NCBI RefSeq assembly: GCF_000633355.1 | Contig: NZ_AYMQ01000040.1 | Span: 29,266-93,265, forward strand | Direction: 5' to 3' | From: Serratia sp. H1w | GTDB taxonomy: Bacteria > Pseudomonadota > Gammaproteobacteria > Enterobacterales > Enterobacteriaceae | DNA length: 64,000 nucleotides | Notes under the pieces: generated by a model | The model's database searches: none | The model's input: the letters and a program-made list of their open reading frames with translations, nothing else | What the model was told of the DNA's origin: nothing | In this document: positions 31,055 to 42,643 of the stretch, one piece after another | How the letters are laid out: each line of letters starts with the position of its first letter | Numbering within the stretch: position 1 is the stretch's first letter | Translations under genes and position numbers: made by a program

Positions 31055-33039
31055 TGGTAGAGCTGACGCCGGGTCTTGCCGCGCCTTTAGGGGCTTGTTA
31101 CGACGGTAATGGCATCAACTTTACCCTGTTTTCTGCACATGCCACGCAGGTCGAACTGTGCCTGTTCGATGCGCAATATCGTGAAACACGCCTGCCGTTG
31201 CCTGCCCGCAGCGGTGATATCTGGCACGGATATCTGCCGGGGGGCGAGCCGGGGCAACGCTATGGTTTTCGGGTGCACGGCCCGTTTGAGCCGCATCTTG
31301 GGTTGCGCTTTAACGCCAACAAGCTGCTGCTCGATCCGGCGGCACGGGCGGTAGAAGGCCCGGTGGCCGACCATGTGCATTTGCACGGGGGATACGATCA
31401 ACAGGATCCACAAGACAGCGCCCCGTTGACGCCTAAATGCGTGGTGATCGATGAAAGTTACGATTGGCAGGACGATCGCCCGCCAGCCACCCCTTGGGGC
31501 AAAACGGTGATCTACGAAGCGCATGTCCGGGGGCTGACGTTAACGCACCCGGAGATCCCGGCCGTATTGCGTGGCAGTTTTGCTGCCTTGGGCCACCCGG
31601 CGATGATTGCCTACTTCAAGCGGTTAGGGATCACCGCGCTTGAGCTACTGCCGGTGCAACAGCACACCACGGAACCGCGCCTGCAGCGCCTGGGATTGAT
31701 CAATTACTGGGGCTACAACGTGTTGGCTCCTTTTGCGCCAGATAACCGTTATAGCAGTTTGAGCACCGGTACAACGCCGTTGCGTGAATTCCGCGATGCG
31801 GTGAAAGCGCTGCACCGGGCGGGAATTGAAGTGATCCTGGACGTGGTATTCAACCACAGTGCCGAGCTGGATGTGGATGGGCCAACGCTGTCGCTGCGCG
31901 GGATCGACAACACCAGTTACTACTGGCTAACCCCAGACGGTGATTACGATAACCTCACCGGCTGTGGCAACACGTTGCGCCTGGATCAGCCAGCAGGTGT
32001 GGCGTGGGTGATGGATTGTCTGCGCTTTTGGGTGCGGGAGTGCCATGTCGACGGCTTCCGCTTCGATCTTGGCACCGTGTTGGGCCGCACACCAGCGTTT
32101 GACCGTGATGCACCGCTGTTTCAGGCGATGCTGGCGGACGATACGCTGGGGCGCTGCAAACTGATCGCCGAGCCTTGGGACATTGGCCCGGGCGGGTATC
32201 AGGTCGGCGAGTTTCCTGGCCGGTTTGCCGAGTGGAATGACCATTTTCGTGACGATATCCGCCGTTTCTGGCTGCGGAACGATCTGACACTGGGCCAGTT
32301 TGCCCAGCGTTTTGCCGCTTCCAGCGAGGTATTCAACCAACGTGGGCGCGCGCCCAATGCCAGCATCAACATGCTGACGGCCCACGACGGCTTTACCTTG
32401 CAGGACGTAGTGAGTTTCAAGGAGAAGCATAACCAGCCGAACGGAGAGGGAAACCGTGACGGCAGTGACCAAAACTATAGCTGTAACCACGGGGTTGAAG
32501 GCCTGATTGCCGACGAAACCGTCTTGCAACGCCGCCAGGCCAGCCAGCGAGCACTGCTTGCCACGCTGCTTCTGGCACAGGGGACACCGATGCTGCTGGC
32601 CGGTGATGAGCACGGAAATAGCCAGCAGGGCAACAACAATGCTTACTGTCAGGATAACGAAACCACCTGGCTCGATTGGGCCAATGCGGATGATTCACTG
32701 ACCGCATACACCGCCGCGCTGATCCGCTTGCGCCAGCAAATTCCTGCCTTGCAGGCAGACCGCTGGTGGCAGGAGGGAGACGGCAGCGTGCAGTGGTTGA
32801 ACGCGCAGGGGCAGCCGCTCAGTGCGCAACAGTGGGAACAGGGCGATCGCTGCATGCAGATCCGCCTGTCGCAACGCTGGCTGATGGTGATCAACGCCAC
32901 GCAGCAGGCCGTTGAGATGACGTTACCCGAGGGTGATTGGCAGGTTGTCGCCCCCTTTACTCAGGAACCTTCGCAGGCGGTTTTACCCGCCTGGTGCCAG
33001 GCTGCGCATTCGCTTTGCGTGCTGGTAGAGAACAATTAA
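31054..33039 (+). CDS. glgX: Glycogen debranching enzyme GlgX
   Basis: This 661-residue isoamylase-type GH13 enzyme cleaves alpha-1,6 branches of glycogen shortened by phosphorylase. An N-terminal CBM48 domain (about residues 10-95) precedes the barrel. Catalytic stretches are [12 protein letters not shown] (nucleophile Asp) and [15 protein letters not shown] (acid Glu), then [15 protein letters not shown]. The ATG at 31054 shares its A with the glgB stop and follows GGGAGG. A TTG one codon earlier is not needed. Confidence 0.95.
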   Translation: MVELTPGLAAPLGACYDGNGINFTLFSAHATQVELCLFDAQYRETRLPLPARSGDIWHGYLPGGEPGQRYGFRVHGPFEPHLGLRFNANKLLLDPAARAVEGPVADHVHLHGGYDQQDPQDSAPLTPKCVVIDESYDWQDDRPPATPWGKTVIYEAHVRGLTLTHPEIPAVLRGSFAALGHPAMIAYFKRLGITALELLPVQQHTTEPRLQRLGLINYWGYNVLAPFAPDNRYSSLSTGTTPLREFRDAVKALHRAGIEVILDVVFNHSAELDVDGPTLSLRGIDNTSYYWLTPDGDYDNLTGCGNTLRLDQPAGVAWVMDCLRFWVRECHVDGFRFDLGTVLGRTPAFDRDAPLFQAMLADDTLGRCKLIAEPWDIGPGGYQVGEFPGRFAEWNDHFRDDIRRFWLRNDLTLGQFAQRFAASSEVFNQRGRAPNASINMLTAHDGFTLQDVVSFKEKHNQPNGEGNRDGSDQNYSCNHGVEGLIADETVLQRRQASQRALLATLLLAQGTPMLLAGDEHGNSQQGNNNAYCQDNETTWLDWANADDSLTAYTAALIRLRQQIPALQADRWWQEGDGSVQWLNAQGQPLSAQQWEQGDRCMQIRLSQRWLMVINATQQAVEMTLPEGDWQVVAPFTQEPSQAVLPAWCQAAHSLCVLVENN

Positions 33040-33051
33040 AAGGAGTCAGTT

Positions 33052-34329
33052 ATGGTTAAGCACGAAAATAAAGACCCTCTGATGTTGGCGCGCCAACTGC
33101 CGAATAAATCCGTCGCCCTGATCCTGGCTGGTGGCCGTGGCTCGCGTTTGAAAGATTTAACCTCTACCCGCGCCAAGCCTGCCGTTCACTTTGGGGGTAA
33201 GTACCGCATTATCGATTTTGCCATGTCCAACTGCCTGAACTCGGGGATCCGCCGCATGGGGGTGATCACCCAATATCATTCCCATACGCTGGTGCAGCAT
33301 ATTCAGCGTGGCTGGTCGTTCCTGAACGAAGAGATGAATGAGTTTGTCGATTTGCTGCCTGCCCAGCAGCGTCTGAGCACCGAACATTGGTACAAAGGTA
33401 CCGCAGATGCGGTCTATCAGAACCTCGATATCATTCGCCGCTATGAAGCGGAATACGTGGTGATCCTGGCGGGCGACCATATTTATAAAATGGACTATTC
33501 GCGCATGCTGATCGACCACGTCGAAAAAGGGGCGCAGTGCACGGTGGCCTGTATTCCGGTACCGCGCAAGGAAGCCAGCGAGTTTGGCGTGATGAAGGTT
33601 GATGATAATGACCTGATCCTCGAATTCCTGGAAAAACCAGCCAATCCACCGGCCATGCCTGGTAACCCGGAAATGTCGCTGGCCAGCATGGGCATCTATA
33701 TCTTCAACGCCAGCTACCTCTACCAACTGCTGGAAGAGGATATGTCGACTCCTGGCTCTACCCATGACTTCGGCAAGGATCTGATCCCTAAAATCACAGC
33801 TCAGGGGGCTGCCTGGGCGCACCCGTTTACTCTTTCCTGCGTAGGATGTGGCCCGGATCTGCCGCCGTATTGGCGTGATGTCGGCACCTTGGAGGCCTAC
33901 TGGCGCGCCAACCTCGATCTGGCTTCGGTCACGCCTGAACTGGATATGTACGACCGTGGCTGGCCGATCCGCACCTATATGGAACCGTTGCCGCCTGCCA
34001 AATTTGTGCAGGACCGTTCCGGTAGCCATGGTATGACCATGAACTCGCTGGTGGCCGGTGGCTGTATTGTTTCCGGTTCGGTAGTGGTGCATTCAGTGCT
34101 GTTCTCCAAGGTGCGGGTGAACTCCTTCTGCACCATCGACTCTTCTGTATTACTGCCCGATGTAAACATTGGCCGCTCTTGCCGCCTGCGCCGCTGCATT
34201 ATCGATCGCGCCTGCCATATTCCTGAAGGCATGGTGATTGGCGAAAACGCCGAGGAAGACAGCAAGCGTTTCTATCGCTCGGAAGAGGGCATCGTGCTGG
34301 TGACGCGCGAAATGTTGGCAAGACTGTAA
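33052..34329 (+). CDS. glgC: Glucose-1-phosphate adenylyltransferase GlgC
   Basis: This 425-residue ADP-glucose pyrophosphorylase makes the glucosyl donor and is the controlled step of bacterial glycogen synthesis, with fructose-1,6-bisphosphate activating and AMP inhibiting in enterics. The nucleotide motif [13 protein letters not shown] is at about residues 25-37, the substrate stretch [10 protein letters not shown] is in the middle, and a left-handed beta-helix domain follows. The start has AAGGAG six bases upstream. glgX ends 12 bases before. Confidence 0.95.
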   Translation: MVKHENKDPLMLARQLPNKSVALILAGGRGSRLKDLTSTRAKPAVHFGGKYRIIDFAMSNCLNSGIRRMGVITQYHSHTLVQHIQRGWSFLNEEMNEFVDLLPAQQRLSTEHWYKGTADAVYQNLDIIRRYEAEYVVILAGDHIYKMDYSRMLIDHVEKGAQCTVACIPVPRKEASEFGVMKVDDNDLILEFLEKPANPPAMPGNPEMSLASMGIYIFNASYLYQLLEEDMSTPGSTHDFGKDLIPKITAQGAAWAHPFTLSCVGCGPDLPPYWRDVGTLEAYWRANLDLASVTPELDMYDRGWPIRTYMEPLPPAKFVQDRSGSHGMTMNSLVAGGCIVSGSVVVHSVLFSKVRVNSFCTIDSSVLLPDVNIGRSCRLRRCIIDRACHIPEGMVIGENAEEDSKRFYRSEEGIVLVTREMLARL

Positions 34330-34411
34330 CCATTGTGGCCGGAACCTCGGGCGTGGCTAGCTACGCCCCTTATCTCCGTAAAGACGTTTTTACCGAATTT
34401 CAGGAGTGATA

Positions 34412-35845
34412 ATGCAGGTTTTACACGTATGTTCCGAGATGTTCCCACTGCTTAAAACCGGCGGGCTTGCAGACGTGGTTGGCGCATTACCGACGGCGCA
34501 GATTGCCGCAGGAGCTGATGTTCGGGTGCTATTGCCGGCGTTTCCTGACGTGCGTAACGGGATCCCGGATACGGTACTGGTTGCCGAGATCGACTCTTTT
34601 GCCGGGCGCGTAGGCCTGCGTTATGGCACCTACCATGGCGTGGGCGTTTACCTGGTTGATGCCCCCTGGTTGTACGATCGGCCGGGCAGTCCTTATCACG
34701 ATCAGTCGATGAATGCGTACCCAGACAACCACCGCCGTTTCGCTTTGCTGGGCTGGATGGCCTGTGAACTGGCGAAAGGGTTGGATCATTATTGGCGGCC
34801 AAAACTGGTACACGCCCACGACTGGCATGCGGGATTGGCCTGCGCCTATCTGGCGGCCAACGGCCATCCGGCTCGCTCGATCTTCACCGTCCACAATCTG
34901 GCCTATCAGGGGTTGTTCTCCGCCCATCATATGTCGGAGCTGTGGTTGCCATCGTCATTCATGAATATCTATGGCCTGGAGTTTTATGGCCAGATGTCCT
35001 TCCTCAAGGCAGGTCTGTACTACGCCGACCATATCACCGCCGTCAGCCCGACCTATGCGCGTGAAATTACGCAACCGGAGTTTGGTTACGGTATGGAAGG
35101 GCTACTACAGGAGCGGCAGCGGCAGGGGAGATTGAGCGGCATTCTCAACGGCGTTGATGACAAGATTTGGGACCCATCGCACGATGCGCGGCTGGCGGCC
35201 CGCTACGACGCCGACAGCCTGAAAAACAAGGCCAAGAATAAGGTTCATCTGCAAAAAGCCATGGGGTTACACGTAGATGAATCGTTGCCGCTGTTTGCGG
35301 TAGTCAGCCGTTTGACCAACCAGAAAGGGTTGGATCTGGTGTTGGAAGCCCTGCCAGCCTTGCTGGAACAGGGCGGCCAGCTGGTGGTGCTGGGGGCGGG
35401 TGATGCGGTATTACAGCAGGCTTTCCTGGCCGCTGCGGCCGATTACCCGGAGCAGGTTGGCGTGCAGATTGGCTACCATGAGGCGTTCTCTCACCGAATT
35501 ATCGGCGGTGCGGATGTGATCCTGGTGCCCAGCCGCTTTGAGCCTTGCGGGTTAACGCAACTCTATGGCCTGAAATACGGCACGCTGCCACTGGTGCGCC
35601 GCACCGGGGGACTGGCGGATACGGTGGTGGACTGCGCGTTGGAGTTCCTGGCAGACGGTTCCGCCAGTGGGTTTGTGTTTGATAATTGTGATGCGGGCGC
35701 TCTGAGCAATGCCATCCGGCGTGCTCTGGTGCTGTGGAGTCGGCCGAAGCATTGGCATCATGTGCAACGCCATGCCATGAGTCTGGATTTTGGCTGGCAA
35801 GTCGCGGCAAAGGAATACTTGTCGCTCTATCAACGCTTGTTGTAA
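34412..35845 (+). CDS. glgA: Glycogen synthase GlgA
   Basis: This 477-residue GT5 enzyme (E. coli 477) extends glycogen chains from ADP-glucose. The N-terminal [13 protein letters not shown] motif (about residues 15-27) binds the donor. The C-terminal domain carries [12 protein letters not shown] and the catalytic [19 protein letters not shown]. The ATG at 34412 lies five bases after AGGAG; the GTG at 34406 overlaps that site and is rejected. glgP follows after 24 bases. Confidence 0.95.
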   Translation: MQVLHVCSEMFPLLKTGGLADVVGALPTAQIAAGADVRVLLPAFPDVRNGIPDTVLVAEIDSFAGRVGLRYGTYHGVGVYLVDAPWLYDRPGSPYHDQSMNAYPDNHRRFALLGWMACELAKGLDHYWRPKLVHAHDWHAGLACAYLAANGHPARSIFTVHNLAYQGLFSAHHMSELWLPSSFMNIYGLEFYGQMSFLKAGLYYADHITAVSPTYAREITQPEFGYGMEGLLQERQRQGRLSGILNGVDDKIWDPSHDARLAARYDADSLKNKAKNKVHLQKAMGLHVDESLPLFAVVSRLTNQKGLDLVLEALPALLEQGGQLVVLGAGDAVLQQAFLAAAADYPEQVGVQIGYHEAFSHRIIGGADVILVPSRFEPCGLTQLYGLKYGTLPLVRRTGGLADTVVDCALEFLADGSASGFVFDNCDAGALSNAIRRALVLWSRPKHWHHVQRHAMSLDFGWQVAAKEYLSLYQRLL

Positions 35846-35869
35846 TCACGTACTTGGGATTGAACTACT

Positions 35870-38317
35870 ATGACTTCACCGTTTAGTTACACCTCACCCA
35901 CGGTCAGTGTTGAAGCGCTGAAACATTCCATCGCCTATAAACTGATGTTTATTGTCGGTAAGGATCCGGCTATCGCCACCCAACACGACTGGCTTAACGC
36001 CGTGTTGTTTGCAGTGCGCGACAGGATGGTGGAACGTTGGTTGCGATCCAATCGCGCCCAGCTTTCACAAGATGTCCGGCAGGTATATTACCTGTCGATG
36101 GAGTTTCTGCTTGGCCGTACGCTATCGAATGCGCTGTTATCGATGGGGATTTACCAGGATATCGAAGATGCGCTCGATGAGATGGGCCTGAACCTGAGCG
36201 AACTGCTTGAGGAAGAGAACGATCCTGGCCTGGGCAATGGCGGTCTGGGGCGGTTGGCTGCCTGCTTCCTGGATTCGTTGGCCACGTTGGCTCTGCCTGG
36301 CCGGGGCTACGGTATCCGCTACGAATACGGCATGTTCAAGCAGAACATCGTCAATGGCCAACAGATGGAGTCGCCAGATTACTGGCTGGAATACGGCAAC
36401 CCATGGGAATTCCCGCGCCACAATACCCGCTATAAAGTGCGTTTTGGTGGCCGCGTTCAGCAGGAAGGGGCGAAGGCCCGCTGGGTGGAAACCGAAGAGA
36501 TTATCGCTATCGCCTACGATCAGGTGATCCCGGGCTTTGATACCGATGCGACCAACACGCTGCGTTTGTGGAGCGCGCAGGCCAGTAATGAAATCAACCT
36601 GGGCAAGTTTAACCAGGGGGATTATTTTGCCGCTGTAGAAGATAAAAACCACTCCGAGAACGTATCGCGAGTGCTCTATCCTGATGACTCCACCTACTCC
36701 GGGCGTGAACTGCGCCTGCGGCAGGAATATTTCCTGGTTTCAGCGACTACCCAAGACATCCTCAACCGTCATTGGACGATGCACAAAACCTTCGACAATC
36801 TGGCCGACAAGATTGCCATCCACCTCAACGATACTCACCCGGTGTTGTCGATCCCTGAACTGATGCACCTGCTGATTGATGAGCACAAATTCAGCTGGCT
36901 GGACGCCTGGGAAGTGGTGGAAAAAGTGTTCTCCTACACCAACCACACCTTGATGAGTGAAGCGCTGGAAACCTGGCCAGTCGAGATGTTAGGCAAGATC
37001 CTGCCGCGCCATCTGCAATTGATCTTCGAAATCAACGACCATTTCCTCAAGCAGGTACAGCAAGTGGTGCCGGGTGATAATGAATTACTGGCACGGGTTT
37101 CCATCATCGATGAAACCAACGGGCGTAGGGTGCGGATGGCGTGGTTGGCAGTGGTGGCCAGCCATAAGGTGAATGGCGTGTCGGCATTGCACTCCGAGCT
37201 GATGGTGCAGTCCTTGTTTGCCGACTTTGCTCGCGTATTCCCCGATCGTTTCTGCAATAAAACCAACGGGGTAACGCCGCGCCGCTGGCTGGGGCTGGCT
37301 AACCGGCCATTATCCAAAGTGCTGGATGACAGCATCGGCCATAACTGGCGTACCGATCTCAGTCAACTTGGTGAGATCAAAGCCAACGCGGATTATCCGA
37401 GCTTCTTGCAGGCCGTACAGGCTGCCAAGCGGCAGAACAAAGAACGGCTGGCGGCTTATATCGCTAAAAAGCTCAACGTGGTGGTGAACCCCGACGCGTT
37501 GTTCGACGTACAGATCAAGCGGATCCACGAATATAAGCGACAATTGCTGAACGTCTTGCATGTGATCACACGTTATAACCGCTTGTTGCAGGATCCCGAT
37601 GTTAAACGCGTGCCGCGCGTGGTGATCTTTGCGGGTAAAGCCGCTTCGGCCTATTACGCCGCCAAGCAGATCATTCGCTTGATCAACGATGTGGCTAAGG
37701 TGATCAACAACGATCCGCGCGTGCATGATGATTTGAAGGTGGTGTTTATCCCTAACTACGGGGTGAGTCTGGCACAGATGATCATTCCGGCGGCCGATCT
37801 CTCCGAGCAGATCTCACTGGCGGGCACCGAAGCTTCGGGCACCAGCAACATGAAGTTTGCCCTCAACGGTGCCTTGACCATTGGTACGCTGGATGGGGCC
37901 AACGTCGAAATGCGGGAGCACGTCGGCGAAGAGAACATCTTTATCTTTGGCAATACCGCCGATCAGGTGGAGGCGCTGCGCCGCGATGGGTATAACCCGC
38001 GTCAGTATTTTGAACAGGATGAAGAGCTGCATCTGGCGTTGACGCAGATCGCTACCGGTGCGTTCAGCCCTGAGGAGCCTAAGCGCTACAGCAGCCTGTT
38101 CGATTCACTGGTCAATCTTGGCGATCACTATCAGCTGCTGGCCGACTATCGCAGCTATGTGGATACCCAGGATAAGGTGGATGAGGTGTATCTCAATCAG
38201 GACGATTGGACCAAGCGCGCGATACTGAACATTGCCAATATGGGCTATTTCTCTTCCGACCGGACGATCCAGGAGTACGCGGATGAGATTTGGCATATCA
38301 AGCCGATAAAGCTGTAA
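35870..38317 (+). CDS. glgP: Glycogen phosphorylase GlgP
   Basis: This 815-residue GT35 enzyme releases glucose-1-phosphate from glycogen ends. The pyridoxal phosphate site is [19 protein letters not shown] (about residues 654-672, Lys in NMKF). The N-terminal half has the conserved [19 protein letters not shown] stretch, and [17 protein letters not shown] is also present. The ribosome-binding site is poor (TTGGGA), so translation may depend on coupling to glgA. It is the last gene of glgBXCAP and is a paralogue of malP in this window. Confidence 0.95.
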   Translation: MTSPFSYTSPTVSVEALKHSIAYKLMFIVGKDPAIATQHDWLNAVLFAVRDRMVERWLRSNRAQLSQDVRQVYYLSMEFLLGRTLSNALLSMGIYQDIEDALDEMGLNLSELLEEENDPGLGNGGLGRLAACFLDSLATLALPGRGYGIRYEYGMFKQNIVNGQQMESPDYWLEYGNPWEFPRHNTRYKVRFGGRVQQEGAKARWVETEEIIAIAYDQVIPGFDTDATNTLRLWSAQASNEINLGKFNQGDYFAAVEDKNHSENVSRVLYPDDSTYSGRELRLRQEYFLVSATTQDILNRHWTMHKTFDNLADKIAIHLNDTHPVLSIPELMHLLIDEHKFSWLDAWEVVEKVFSYTNHTLMSEALETWPVEMLGKILPRHLQLIFEINDHFLKQVQQVVPGDNELLARVSIIDETNGRRVRMAWLAVVASHKVNGVSALHSELMVQSLFADFARVFPDRFCNKTNGVTPRRWLGLANRPLSKVLDDSIGHNWRTDLSQLGEIKANADYPSFLQAVQAAKRQNKERLAAYIAKKLNVVVNPDALFDVQIKRIHEYKRQLLNVLHVITRYNRLLQDPDVKRVPRVVIFAGKAASAYYAAKQIIRLINDVAKVINNDPRVHDDLKVVFIPNYGVSLAQMIIPAADLSEQISLAGTEASGTSNMKFALNGALTIGTLDGANVEMREHVGEENIFIFGNTADQVEALRRDGYNPRQYFEQDEELHLALTQIATGAFSPEEPKRYSSLFDSLVNLGDHYQLLADYRSYVDTQDKVDEVYLNQDDWTKRAILNIANMGYFSSDRTIQEYADEIWHIKPIKL

Positions 38318-38322
38318 TAGAT

Positions 38323-38350
38323 AAGGGCCGGATATCCGGCCCTTACTTTT
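38323..38350 (+). terminator. Intrinsic terminator of the glg operon
   Basis: A perfect palindrome with arms AAGGGCCGGA (38323-38332) and TCCGGCCCTT (38335-38344) is followed by ACTTTT, five bases after the glgP stop. Confidence 0.85.
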
Positions 38351-38364
38351 AGTTCGTTGTGTAG

Positions 38365-38380
38365 GGGCGCTGCTGCGCCC
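38365..38380. repeat. REP-like palindrome, short form
   Basis: GGGCGC, TGCT, GCGCCC preceded by GTAG. It is the same family as at 13031 but lacks the inner GCATGC. It lies at the 3' ends of the convergent glgP and glpD. Confidence 0.6.
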
Positions 38381-38397
38381 GTTTACTTACATTCAAA

Positions 38398-39906
38398 TCA
38401 AGAAGCCAATGACAGCGCCTTTGGTTTGGCGTTTTCTGCCAGCCAGGTTTTCACCCGTGCCTGCTGCTCTTCGCTGAGCCACATGCCCAGCTTGGTGCGG
38501 CGCCACAGAGCATCATCCAGCTCGACAACCCACTCTTTTTCCACCAGATAACGCAGTTCAGCCTCATACAGGTCATGGCCGAAGTCTTCACCCAAATCGT
38601 TCAGGCTATTGGCATTGGCCAGGATGATTTCGCTGTGGCTGCCATAGGTACGGGCGTAACGACGGGCCAGAGATTCGGTCATCCAGCCGTGCTGGCGGCG
38701 CAGTTTGGCGGCATAGCTGTCGCGATCGCCATCAATATTGCCCCCTGGCAGGGAACCGTTTTTGGTCCACGCCGGGCCGCAGCCTGGGTAGTAGTGAGCC
38801 AGCTTCTCCATCGCATGTTCGGCCAGCTTGCGATAGGTCGTCAGCTTACCGCCGAACACGGAAAGTAGTGGGGCTTTGCCCTGCTCGTCATGCACATCCA
38901 GCGTATAGTCGCGAGTTACGGCCTGTGGTGAATCAGATTCATCATCACACAGTGGGCGCACGCCGGAGTAGGTCCAGACGATGTCATCACGGCCCAGTTG
39001 TTTCTTGAAGTGGTCGTTATACACCTTCAACAGATAGTCGATTTCGTTATCGTCGATCTTCACGTCTTTCGGATCGCCGTGGTACTCCACGTCGGTAGTA
39101 CCGATGATGGAGAACTCGTCCAGCCACGGGATGACGAACACAATACGGTGATCTTCGTTCTGCAAGATATAAGACTGCGGCTGGTTGTGCGCCCGTGGTA
39201 CCACGATATGGCTACCTTTGATCAGGCGGATACCGTAAGGAGACTTGAGCTTCAGGCCATCGTCGAAGAAGTGTTTTACCCATGGGCCAGTGGCGTTGAC
39301 CAGGCCTTTGGCGCGCCAGGTAAAGGTTTTTCCGCTGTCGACATCGGTAGCTTCCACCATCCACAGGCCATTTTCACGCCAGGCGCGGGTCACTTTGGTA
39401 CGGGTGCGAACTTCGCCACCGCGTTCGGCCACGGCTTGGGCGTTTAATACCACCAGGCGCGCATCGTCTACCCAGCAGTCAGAATATTCGAAACCGCGCT
39501 TTAATTCCGGCTTCAGCACGGATTCTGGTCCAAAGCGCAAACCTTTACTGCCCGGTAGGCTGGTGCGTTTACCCAAATGATCGTACAGGAACAGGCCGGT
39601 GCGGATCATCCAGGCCGGGCGCAGATGGGGCTGGTGCGGCAGGCGGAAGCGCATTGGGAAGGCGATATGCGGTGCCAGTTTCAGCAGCACCTCACGTTCG
39701 GCCAGTGCTTCGCTGACCAGACGGAATTCGTAGTGTTCCAGGTAGCGCAGGCCACCGTGGATCAGTTTTGAACTGGCGGAAGACGTAGCGCAGGCCAAGT
39801 CTTGCGCTTCCAGCAGCAGTACGGACAGCCCACGCCCGGCTGCATCGGCTGCGATGCCGGCTCCGTTGATACCGCCGCCGATAACGATCAAGTCTTTGGT
39901 TTCCAC
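38398..39906 (-). CDS. glpD: Aerobic glycerol-3-phosphate dehydrogenase
   Basis: This 502-residue FAD enzyme of the inner membrane surface oxidises glycerol-3-phosphate to dihydroxyacetone phosphate and passes electrons to ubiquinone. The FAD motif GGGINGAGIAAD is at residues 10-21, SGVRPLCDDESDS is present, and it ends LSLAS as in E. coli (501 residues). The start codon is GTG at 39906, after AGGAGG, giving METKDLIVIG. Two contiguous GlpR-like operators lie directly upstream. Confidence 0.95.
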   Translation of the reverse strand: METKDLIVIGGGINGAGIAADAAGRGLSVLLLEAQDLACATSSASSKLIHGGLRYLEHYEFRLVSEALAEREVLLKLAPHIAFPMRFRLPHQPHLRPAWMIRTGLFLYDHLGKRTSLPGSKGLRFGPESVLKPELKRGFEYSDCWVDDARLVVLNAQAVAERGGEVRTRTKVTRAWRENGLWMVEATDVDSGKTFTWRAKGLVNATGPWVKHFFDDGLKLKSPYGIRLIKGSHIVVPRAHNQPQSYILQNEDHRIVFVIPWLDEFSIIGTTDVEYHGDPKDVKIDDNEIDYLLKVYNDHFKKQLGRDDIVWTYSGVRPLCDDESDSPQAVTRDYTLDVHDEQGKAPLLSVFGGKLTTYRKLAEHAMEKLAHYYPGCGPAWTKNGSLPGGNIDGDRDSYAAKLRRQHGWMTESLARRYARTYGSHSEIILANANSLNDLGEDFGHDLYEAELRYLVEKEWVVELDDALWRRTKLGMWLSEEQQARVKTWLAENAKPKALSLAS

Positions 39907-39920
39907 GTTTACTTCCTCCT

Positions 39921-39960
39921 GGTGTTCGAAATAGCTCTTTTATGTTCGTTTTCGCTCATT
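39921..39960 (-). promoter_or_regulatory. Two tandem GlpR-like operators before glpD
   Basis: Two adjoining 20-base sites follow the GlpR pattern of TGTTCG, a few bases, then a weak inverse: 39941-39960 (TATGTTCGTTTTCGCTCATT) and 39921-39940 (GGTGTTCGAAATAGCTCTTT). E. coli glpD also carries tandem operators. The nearer one overlaps the ribosome-binding region. Confidence 0.7.
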
Positions 39961-40089
39961 ATTGTAATCGGAAACCAACAAGCAAGCCAAGAGTTAACCA
40001 AACAAAAACATTCTTGCGTGATAGAGGTAACAGTTTGGTGATAGTAGATATACAAATAGCATGGGTATTAGGGCGTTGTTTTGGGAAAG

Positions 40090-40263
40090 CCCCTCACCCC
40101 AACCCTCTCCCACGGAGGGAGCGAGAACGCCATAAGCTCTTGTTAGAGGGAGAGGGAGTCAGTCCGGTGTTGTGGGTAAGCCGGTGCTGCTGCGGAAAGT
40201 GTGGGGAGGTTCAGCGGACTCGATCGGTTCCCTCTCCTTGTGGGAGAGGGTTAGGGTGAGGGG
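40090..40263. repeat. 174-bp dispersed repeat with 24-bp inverted ends
   Basis: The left end (40090-40113, CCCCTCACCCCAACC then CTCTCCCAC) and the right end (40240-40263) are inverted copies matching at 23 of 24 positions. Relatives of the family lie at 49127-49241 and 63240-63346. It ends four bases before the glpR stop codon. No coding capacity; a MITE-like or REP-composite element. Confidence 0.7.
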
Positions 40264-40266
40264 CGA

Positions 40267-41025
40267 TCAGCAGAGTTCCAGCTGCACGTCGTACTGCTCG
40301 ATGATTTTCATCACGCTCGGCGGTGGAGCCTGATCGGTAAACAGGTAGTCGATCAGGTTCATATTACCCAGGTTGACCATCGCGTTACGGCCAAACTTGG
40401 AGTGGTCGGTAACCAGCATCACGCAGCGCGAGTTTTCGATAATCGCGCGTTTGGTTCGCACTTCGTGATAGTCGAATTCGAGTAGGGAACCATCCATATC
40501 GATACCGCTGATGCCGAGAATGCCGAAATCGAGGCGGAACTGGGAGATAAAGTCCAGCGTGGCCTCGCCCGTGATGCCGCCATCACGGGTACGAACTTCG
40601 CCACCGGCGAGGATCAGGCGGAAATCCTCTTTGGCGGTGAGCAGGGTGGCCACGTTCAGGTTGTTGGTGACGACCCGCAGATTTTTATGGCCCATCAGTG
40701 CGTGAGCGACCGCTTCCGGCGTGGTGCCGATATCGATAAACAGCGTGGCTCCGTCCGGGATCTGGCTGGCAACGCGCTGGGCGATGCGGGCTTTCTCTTC
40801 CGACCACATCACCTTGCGATCGTGATATGCGGCGTTCACCGAACTGGAAGGTAATGCTGCGCCACCGTGATGGCGCTGTATTTTGTTCTGATCGGCCAGG
40901 TCATTCAAATCACGGCGAATGGTCTGCGGGCTGACGGCGAAATGTTCCACCAACTCTTCCGTGCTGACATAACCCTGCACGCGCACCAATTCGATAATTG
41001 CGTCATGACGCTGTGTTTGCTTCAC
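40267..41025 (-). CDS. glpR: Glycerol-3-phosphate regulon repressor GlpR
   Basis: This 252-residue DeoR-family repressor (E. coli 252) has an N-terminal winged helix (STEELVEHFAVSPQTIRRDL, about residues 17-36) and a C-terminal sugar-phosphate sensing domain (FIDIGTTPEAVAHAL and ILGISGIDMDGSLLEFDYHEV). It represses glp operons; glycerol-3-phosphate is the inducer. The start is GTG at 41025 after AGGGGA, giving MKQTQRHD. It is 33 bases after glpG, in a glpE-glpG-glpR unit, with glpD further downstream in the same direction. Confidence 0.94.
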   Translation of the reverse strand: MKQTQRHDAIIELVRVQGYVSTEELVEHFAVSPQTIRRDLNDLADQNKIQRHHGGAALPSSSVNAAYHDRKVMWSEEKARIAQRVASQIPDGATLFIDIGTTPEAVAHALMGHKNLRVVTNNLNVATLLTAKEDFRLILAGGEVRTRDGGITGEATLDFISQFRLDFGILGISGIDMDGSLLEFDYHEVRTKRAIIENSRCVMLVTDHSKFGRNAMVNLGNMNLIDYLFTDQAPPPSVMKIIEQYDVQLELC

Positions 41026-41058
41026 GATAATCCCCTAATACACCGATGTGCCTGGTTG

Positions 41059-41895
41059 TTATTGTTCGTTGTGCGCGCGATGCCGCGTGTCCCAGAATGC
41101 CATTAATAACCCTATCACTAAACCGGCAACGTGTGCCGCATTGGCGATCGACATTCCTAAAATATCGAAATAACCGGCCACCAACCAGAGCGCGGAAAAG
41201 ACCATCAAGCCCCGTGGCAGATTCAAACCGCGTTCCGGTGCGCGTTCTCCGCTCAGCCAGACGTAGCCCATCAGAGCGTAAACCACCCCGGAAAGCCCGC
41301 CGAACAGCGCACCGCTGAATAATGACTGCGCCCAACCGCTGAAAAAGGCCGACACTACGGCGATCACAAACAGCTTGCCGGTGCCGAGGCGTTTTTCCAG
41401 TGGACCACCAAGATACCACCACCACATCAGGTTAAAGGTAATGTGCAGCAGCGAGAAGTGTAGAAATGCGTGGCTGACCCAGCGCCACAGCTGGCCGTAT
41501 TGCGAGCTGTTTTGCGGCCAGGAGAGCCAGAACATGACGGTATCATCACCCAGTACCTGCATCAGGATGTAGACCAGAATGCACAGGCCCATCACCGTCA
41601 ATGTCAGCGGCCCGGCCTTGCTGCGGATGATTTGCAGATAGGAAAACTGTTGGTATTGCAGACCGGCATCGGTGCTGCCTGCCTGCCAACTGGCGGCCTG
41701 ATAGCGGCGATTGAGCGGATCGAGCAGAAACTGTTGCAGTTCGTGTTGCACCTGCTCCAGATGAGCTTCGTCCGCCAGCCAGATTTCGGCGGCATCGCCC
41801 GTGGCGCGAACTTCAAGCACAACCCCTTGCGTGGCCATGTAATCGACAAAGGCCTGCGCCAGGCGAGGGTTGGATACGGCGATCACTCGAACCAT
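41059..41895 (-). CDS. glpG: Rhomboid intramembrane serine protease GlpG
   Basis: This 278-residue rhomboid protease (E. coli 276) has a cytoplasmic N-terminal domain (about 1-65) and six membrane segments. The catalytic dyad is S202 in [13 protein letters not shown] and H255 in ANAAHVAGL, with the oxyanion region [10 protein letters not shown] near 147-155. It cleaves membrane proteins within the bilayer. The frame is open 45 codons further upstream, but the ATG at 41895 with GACGGA before it gives the family N-terminus. Confidence 0.93.
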   Translation of the reverse strand: MVRVIAVSNPRLAQAFVDYMATQGVVLEVRATGDAAEIWLADEAHLEQVQHELQQFLLDPLNRRYQAASWQAGSTDAGLQYQQFSYLQIIRSKAGPLTLTVMGLCILVYILMQVLGDDTVMFWLSWPQNSSQYGQLWRWVSHAFLHFSLLHITFNLMWWWYLGGPLEKRLGTGKLFVIAVVSAFFSGWAQSLFSGALFGGLSGVVYALMGYVWLSGERAPERGLNLPRGLMVFSALWLVAGYFDILGMSIANAAHVAGLVIGLLMAFWDTRHRAHNEQ

Positions 41896-42053
41896 AGATT
41901 TTCCGTCTAAGTAGATGACTTTGGCCATGGGCAAAACCGCCGATGGCATTGGCGGCTGATTATACCGTTGAAAACCTGAACACAGGGAAGGGATCTGACA
42001 AAAACAGTACGGAATACAGCAATTGGCCACCCAGGCAGGCGGCCTAAAGGAGA

Positions 42054-42380
42054 TTAAGCGGAGGTCTCAACGTCCTGTGGGAACTGGCGGGCCCAGGCTT
42101 CAAAACCGCCATCAATGCTGTAAACCGCATCAAACCCCTGATGCAGCAGATACTGTGCGGCACTGCGGCTGCTGTTGCCGTGGTAACACATTACCATCAC
42201 CGGGCGATCGAACTCGTTCTGCTGCATAAATGCGGACAGGGTGGCGTTGGTGAGATGAAAAGCGCCCGGCGTATGCCCGGCTTCAAAGCTTTGTGGATCG
42301 CGGATATCAACCAGCGCGGCACTGCCGTCTTTCAGGCGTTGATGCGCCTGCACAACGTCGATCGTTTCAAACTGTTCCAT
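42054..42380 (-). CDS. glpE: Thiosulfate sulfurtransferase GlpE
   Basis: This 108-residue single-domain rhodanese (E. coli 108) transfers sulfur from thiosulfate to cyanide or thiol acceptors such as thioredoxin. The active-site Cys is C65 in MCYHGNSS, with the flanking [12 protein letters not shown] and [12 protein letters not shown] stretches. It is the first gene of the glpEGR unit. The ribosome-binding site is weak. A complete ERIC element lies about 85 bases upstream. Confidence 0.94.
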   Translation of the reverse strand: MEQFETIDVVQAHQRLKDGSAALVDIRDPQSFEAGHTPGAFHLTNATLSAFMQQNEFDRPVMVMCYHGNSSRSAAQYLLHQGFDAVYSIDGGFEAWARQFPQDVETSA

Positions 42381-42464
42381 AACTGCAAAATACCGGGTAA
42401 TGGGCTAATACCGGTATTGTATCCAACTTTTGCAGAATTAAGACCAGAGCAACGGCAGGGTTTT

Positions 42465-42591
42465 TATACCCGTCGTCTTTCAAGCTGCAGCGTTGTTACC
42501 TGCGCTCACTCACCCCAGTCACTTACTAAAAGTAAGCTCCTGGGGATGAGTGAGCTTGTCGCCTAGCTGCAACTCGAAATCCATAGGGTAT
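42465..42591. repeat. Complete ERIC element (127 bp)
   Basis: The segment begins TATACCCGTCGTC, contains CTCACCCCAGTCACTTAC, then GTAAGCTCCTGGGGA, and ends CATAGGGTATG. This matches the enterobacterial repetitive intergenic consensus over its whole 127-bp length, including the central imperfect palindrome. It sits between glpE and the barrel gene and would be transcribed with any leader of glpE. Confidence 0.93.
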
Positions 42592-42643
42592 GCCAGTATT
42601 TGAATTCGAGCCTGACAAGGGACGCCAGCAGCGAAAAGCGTTA

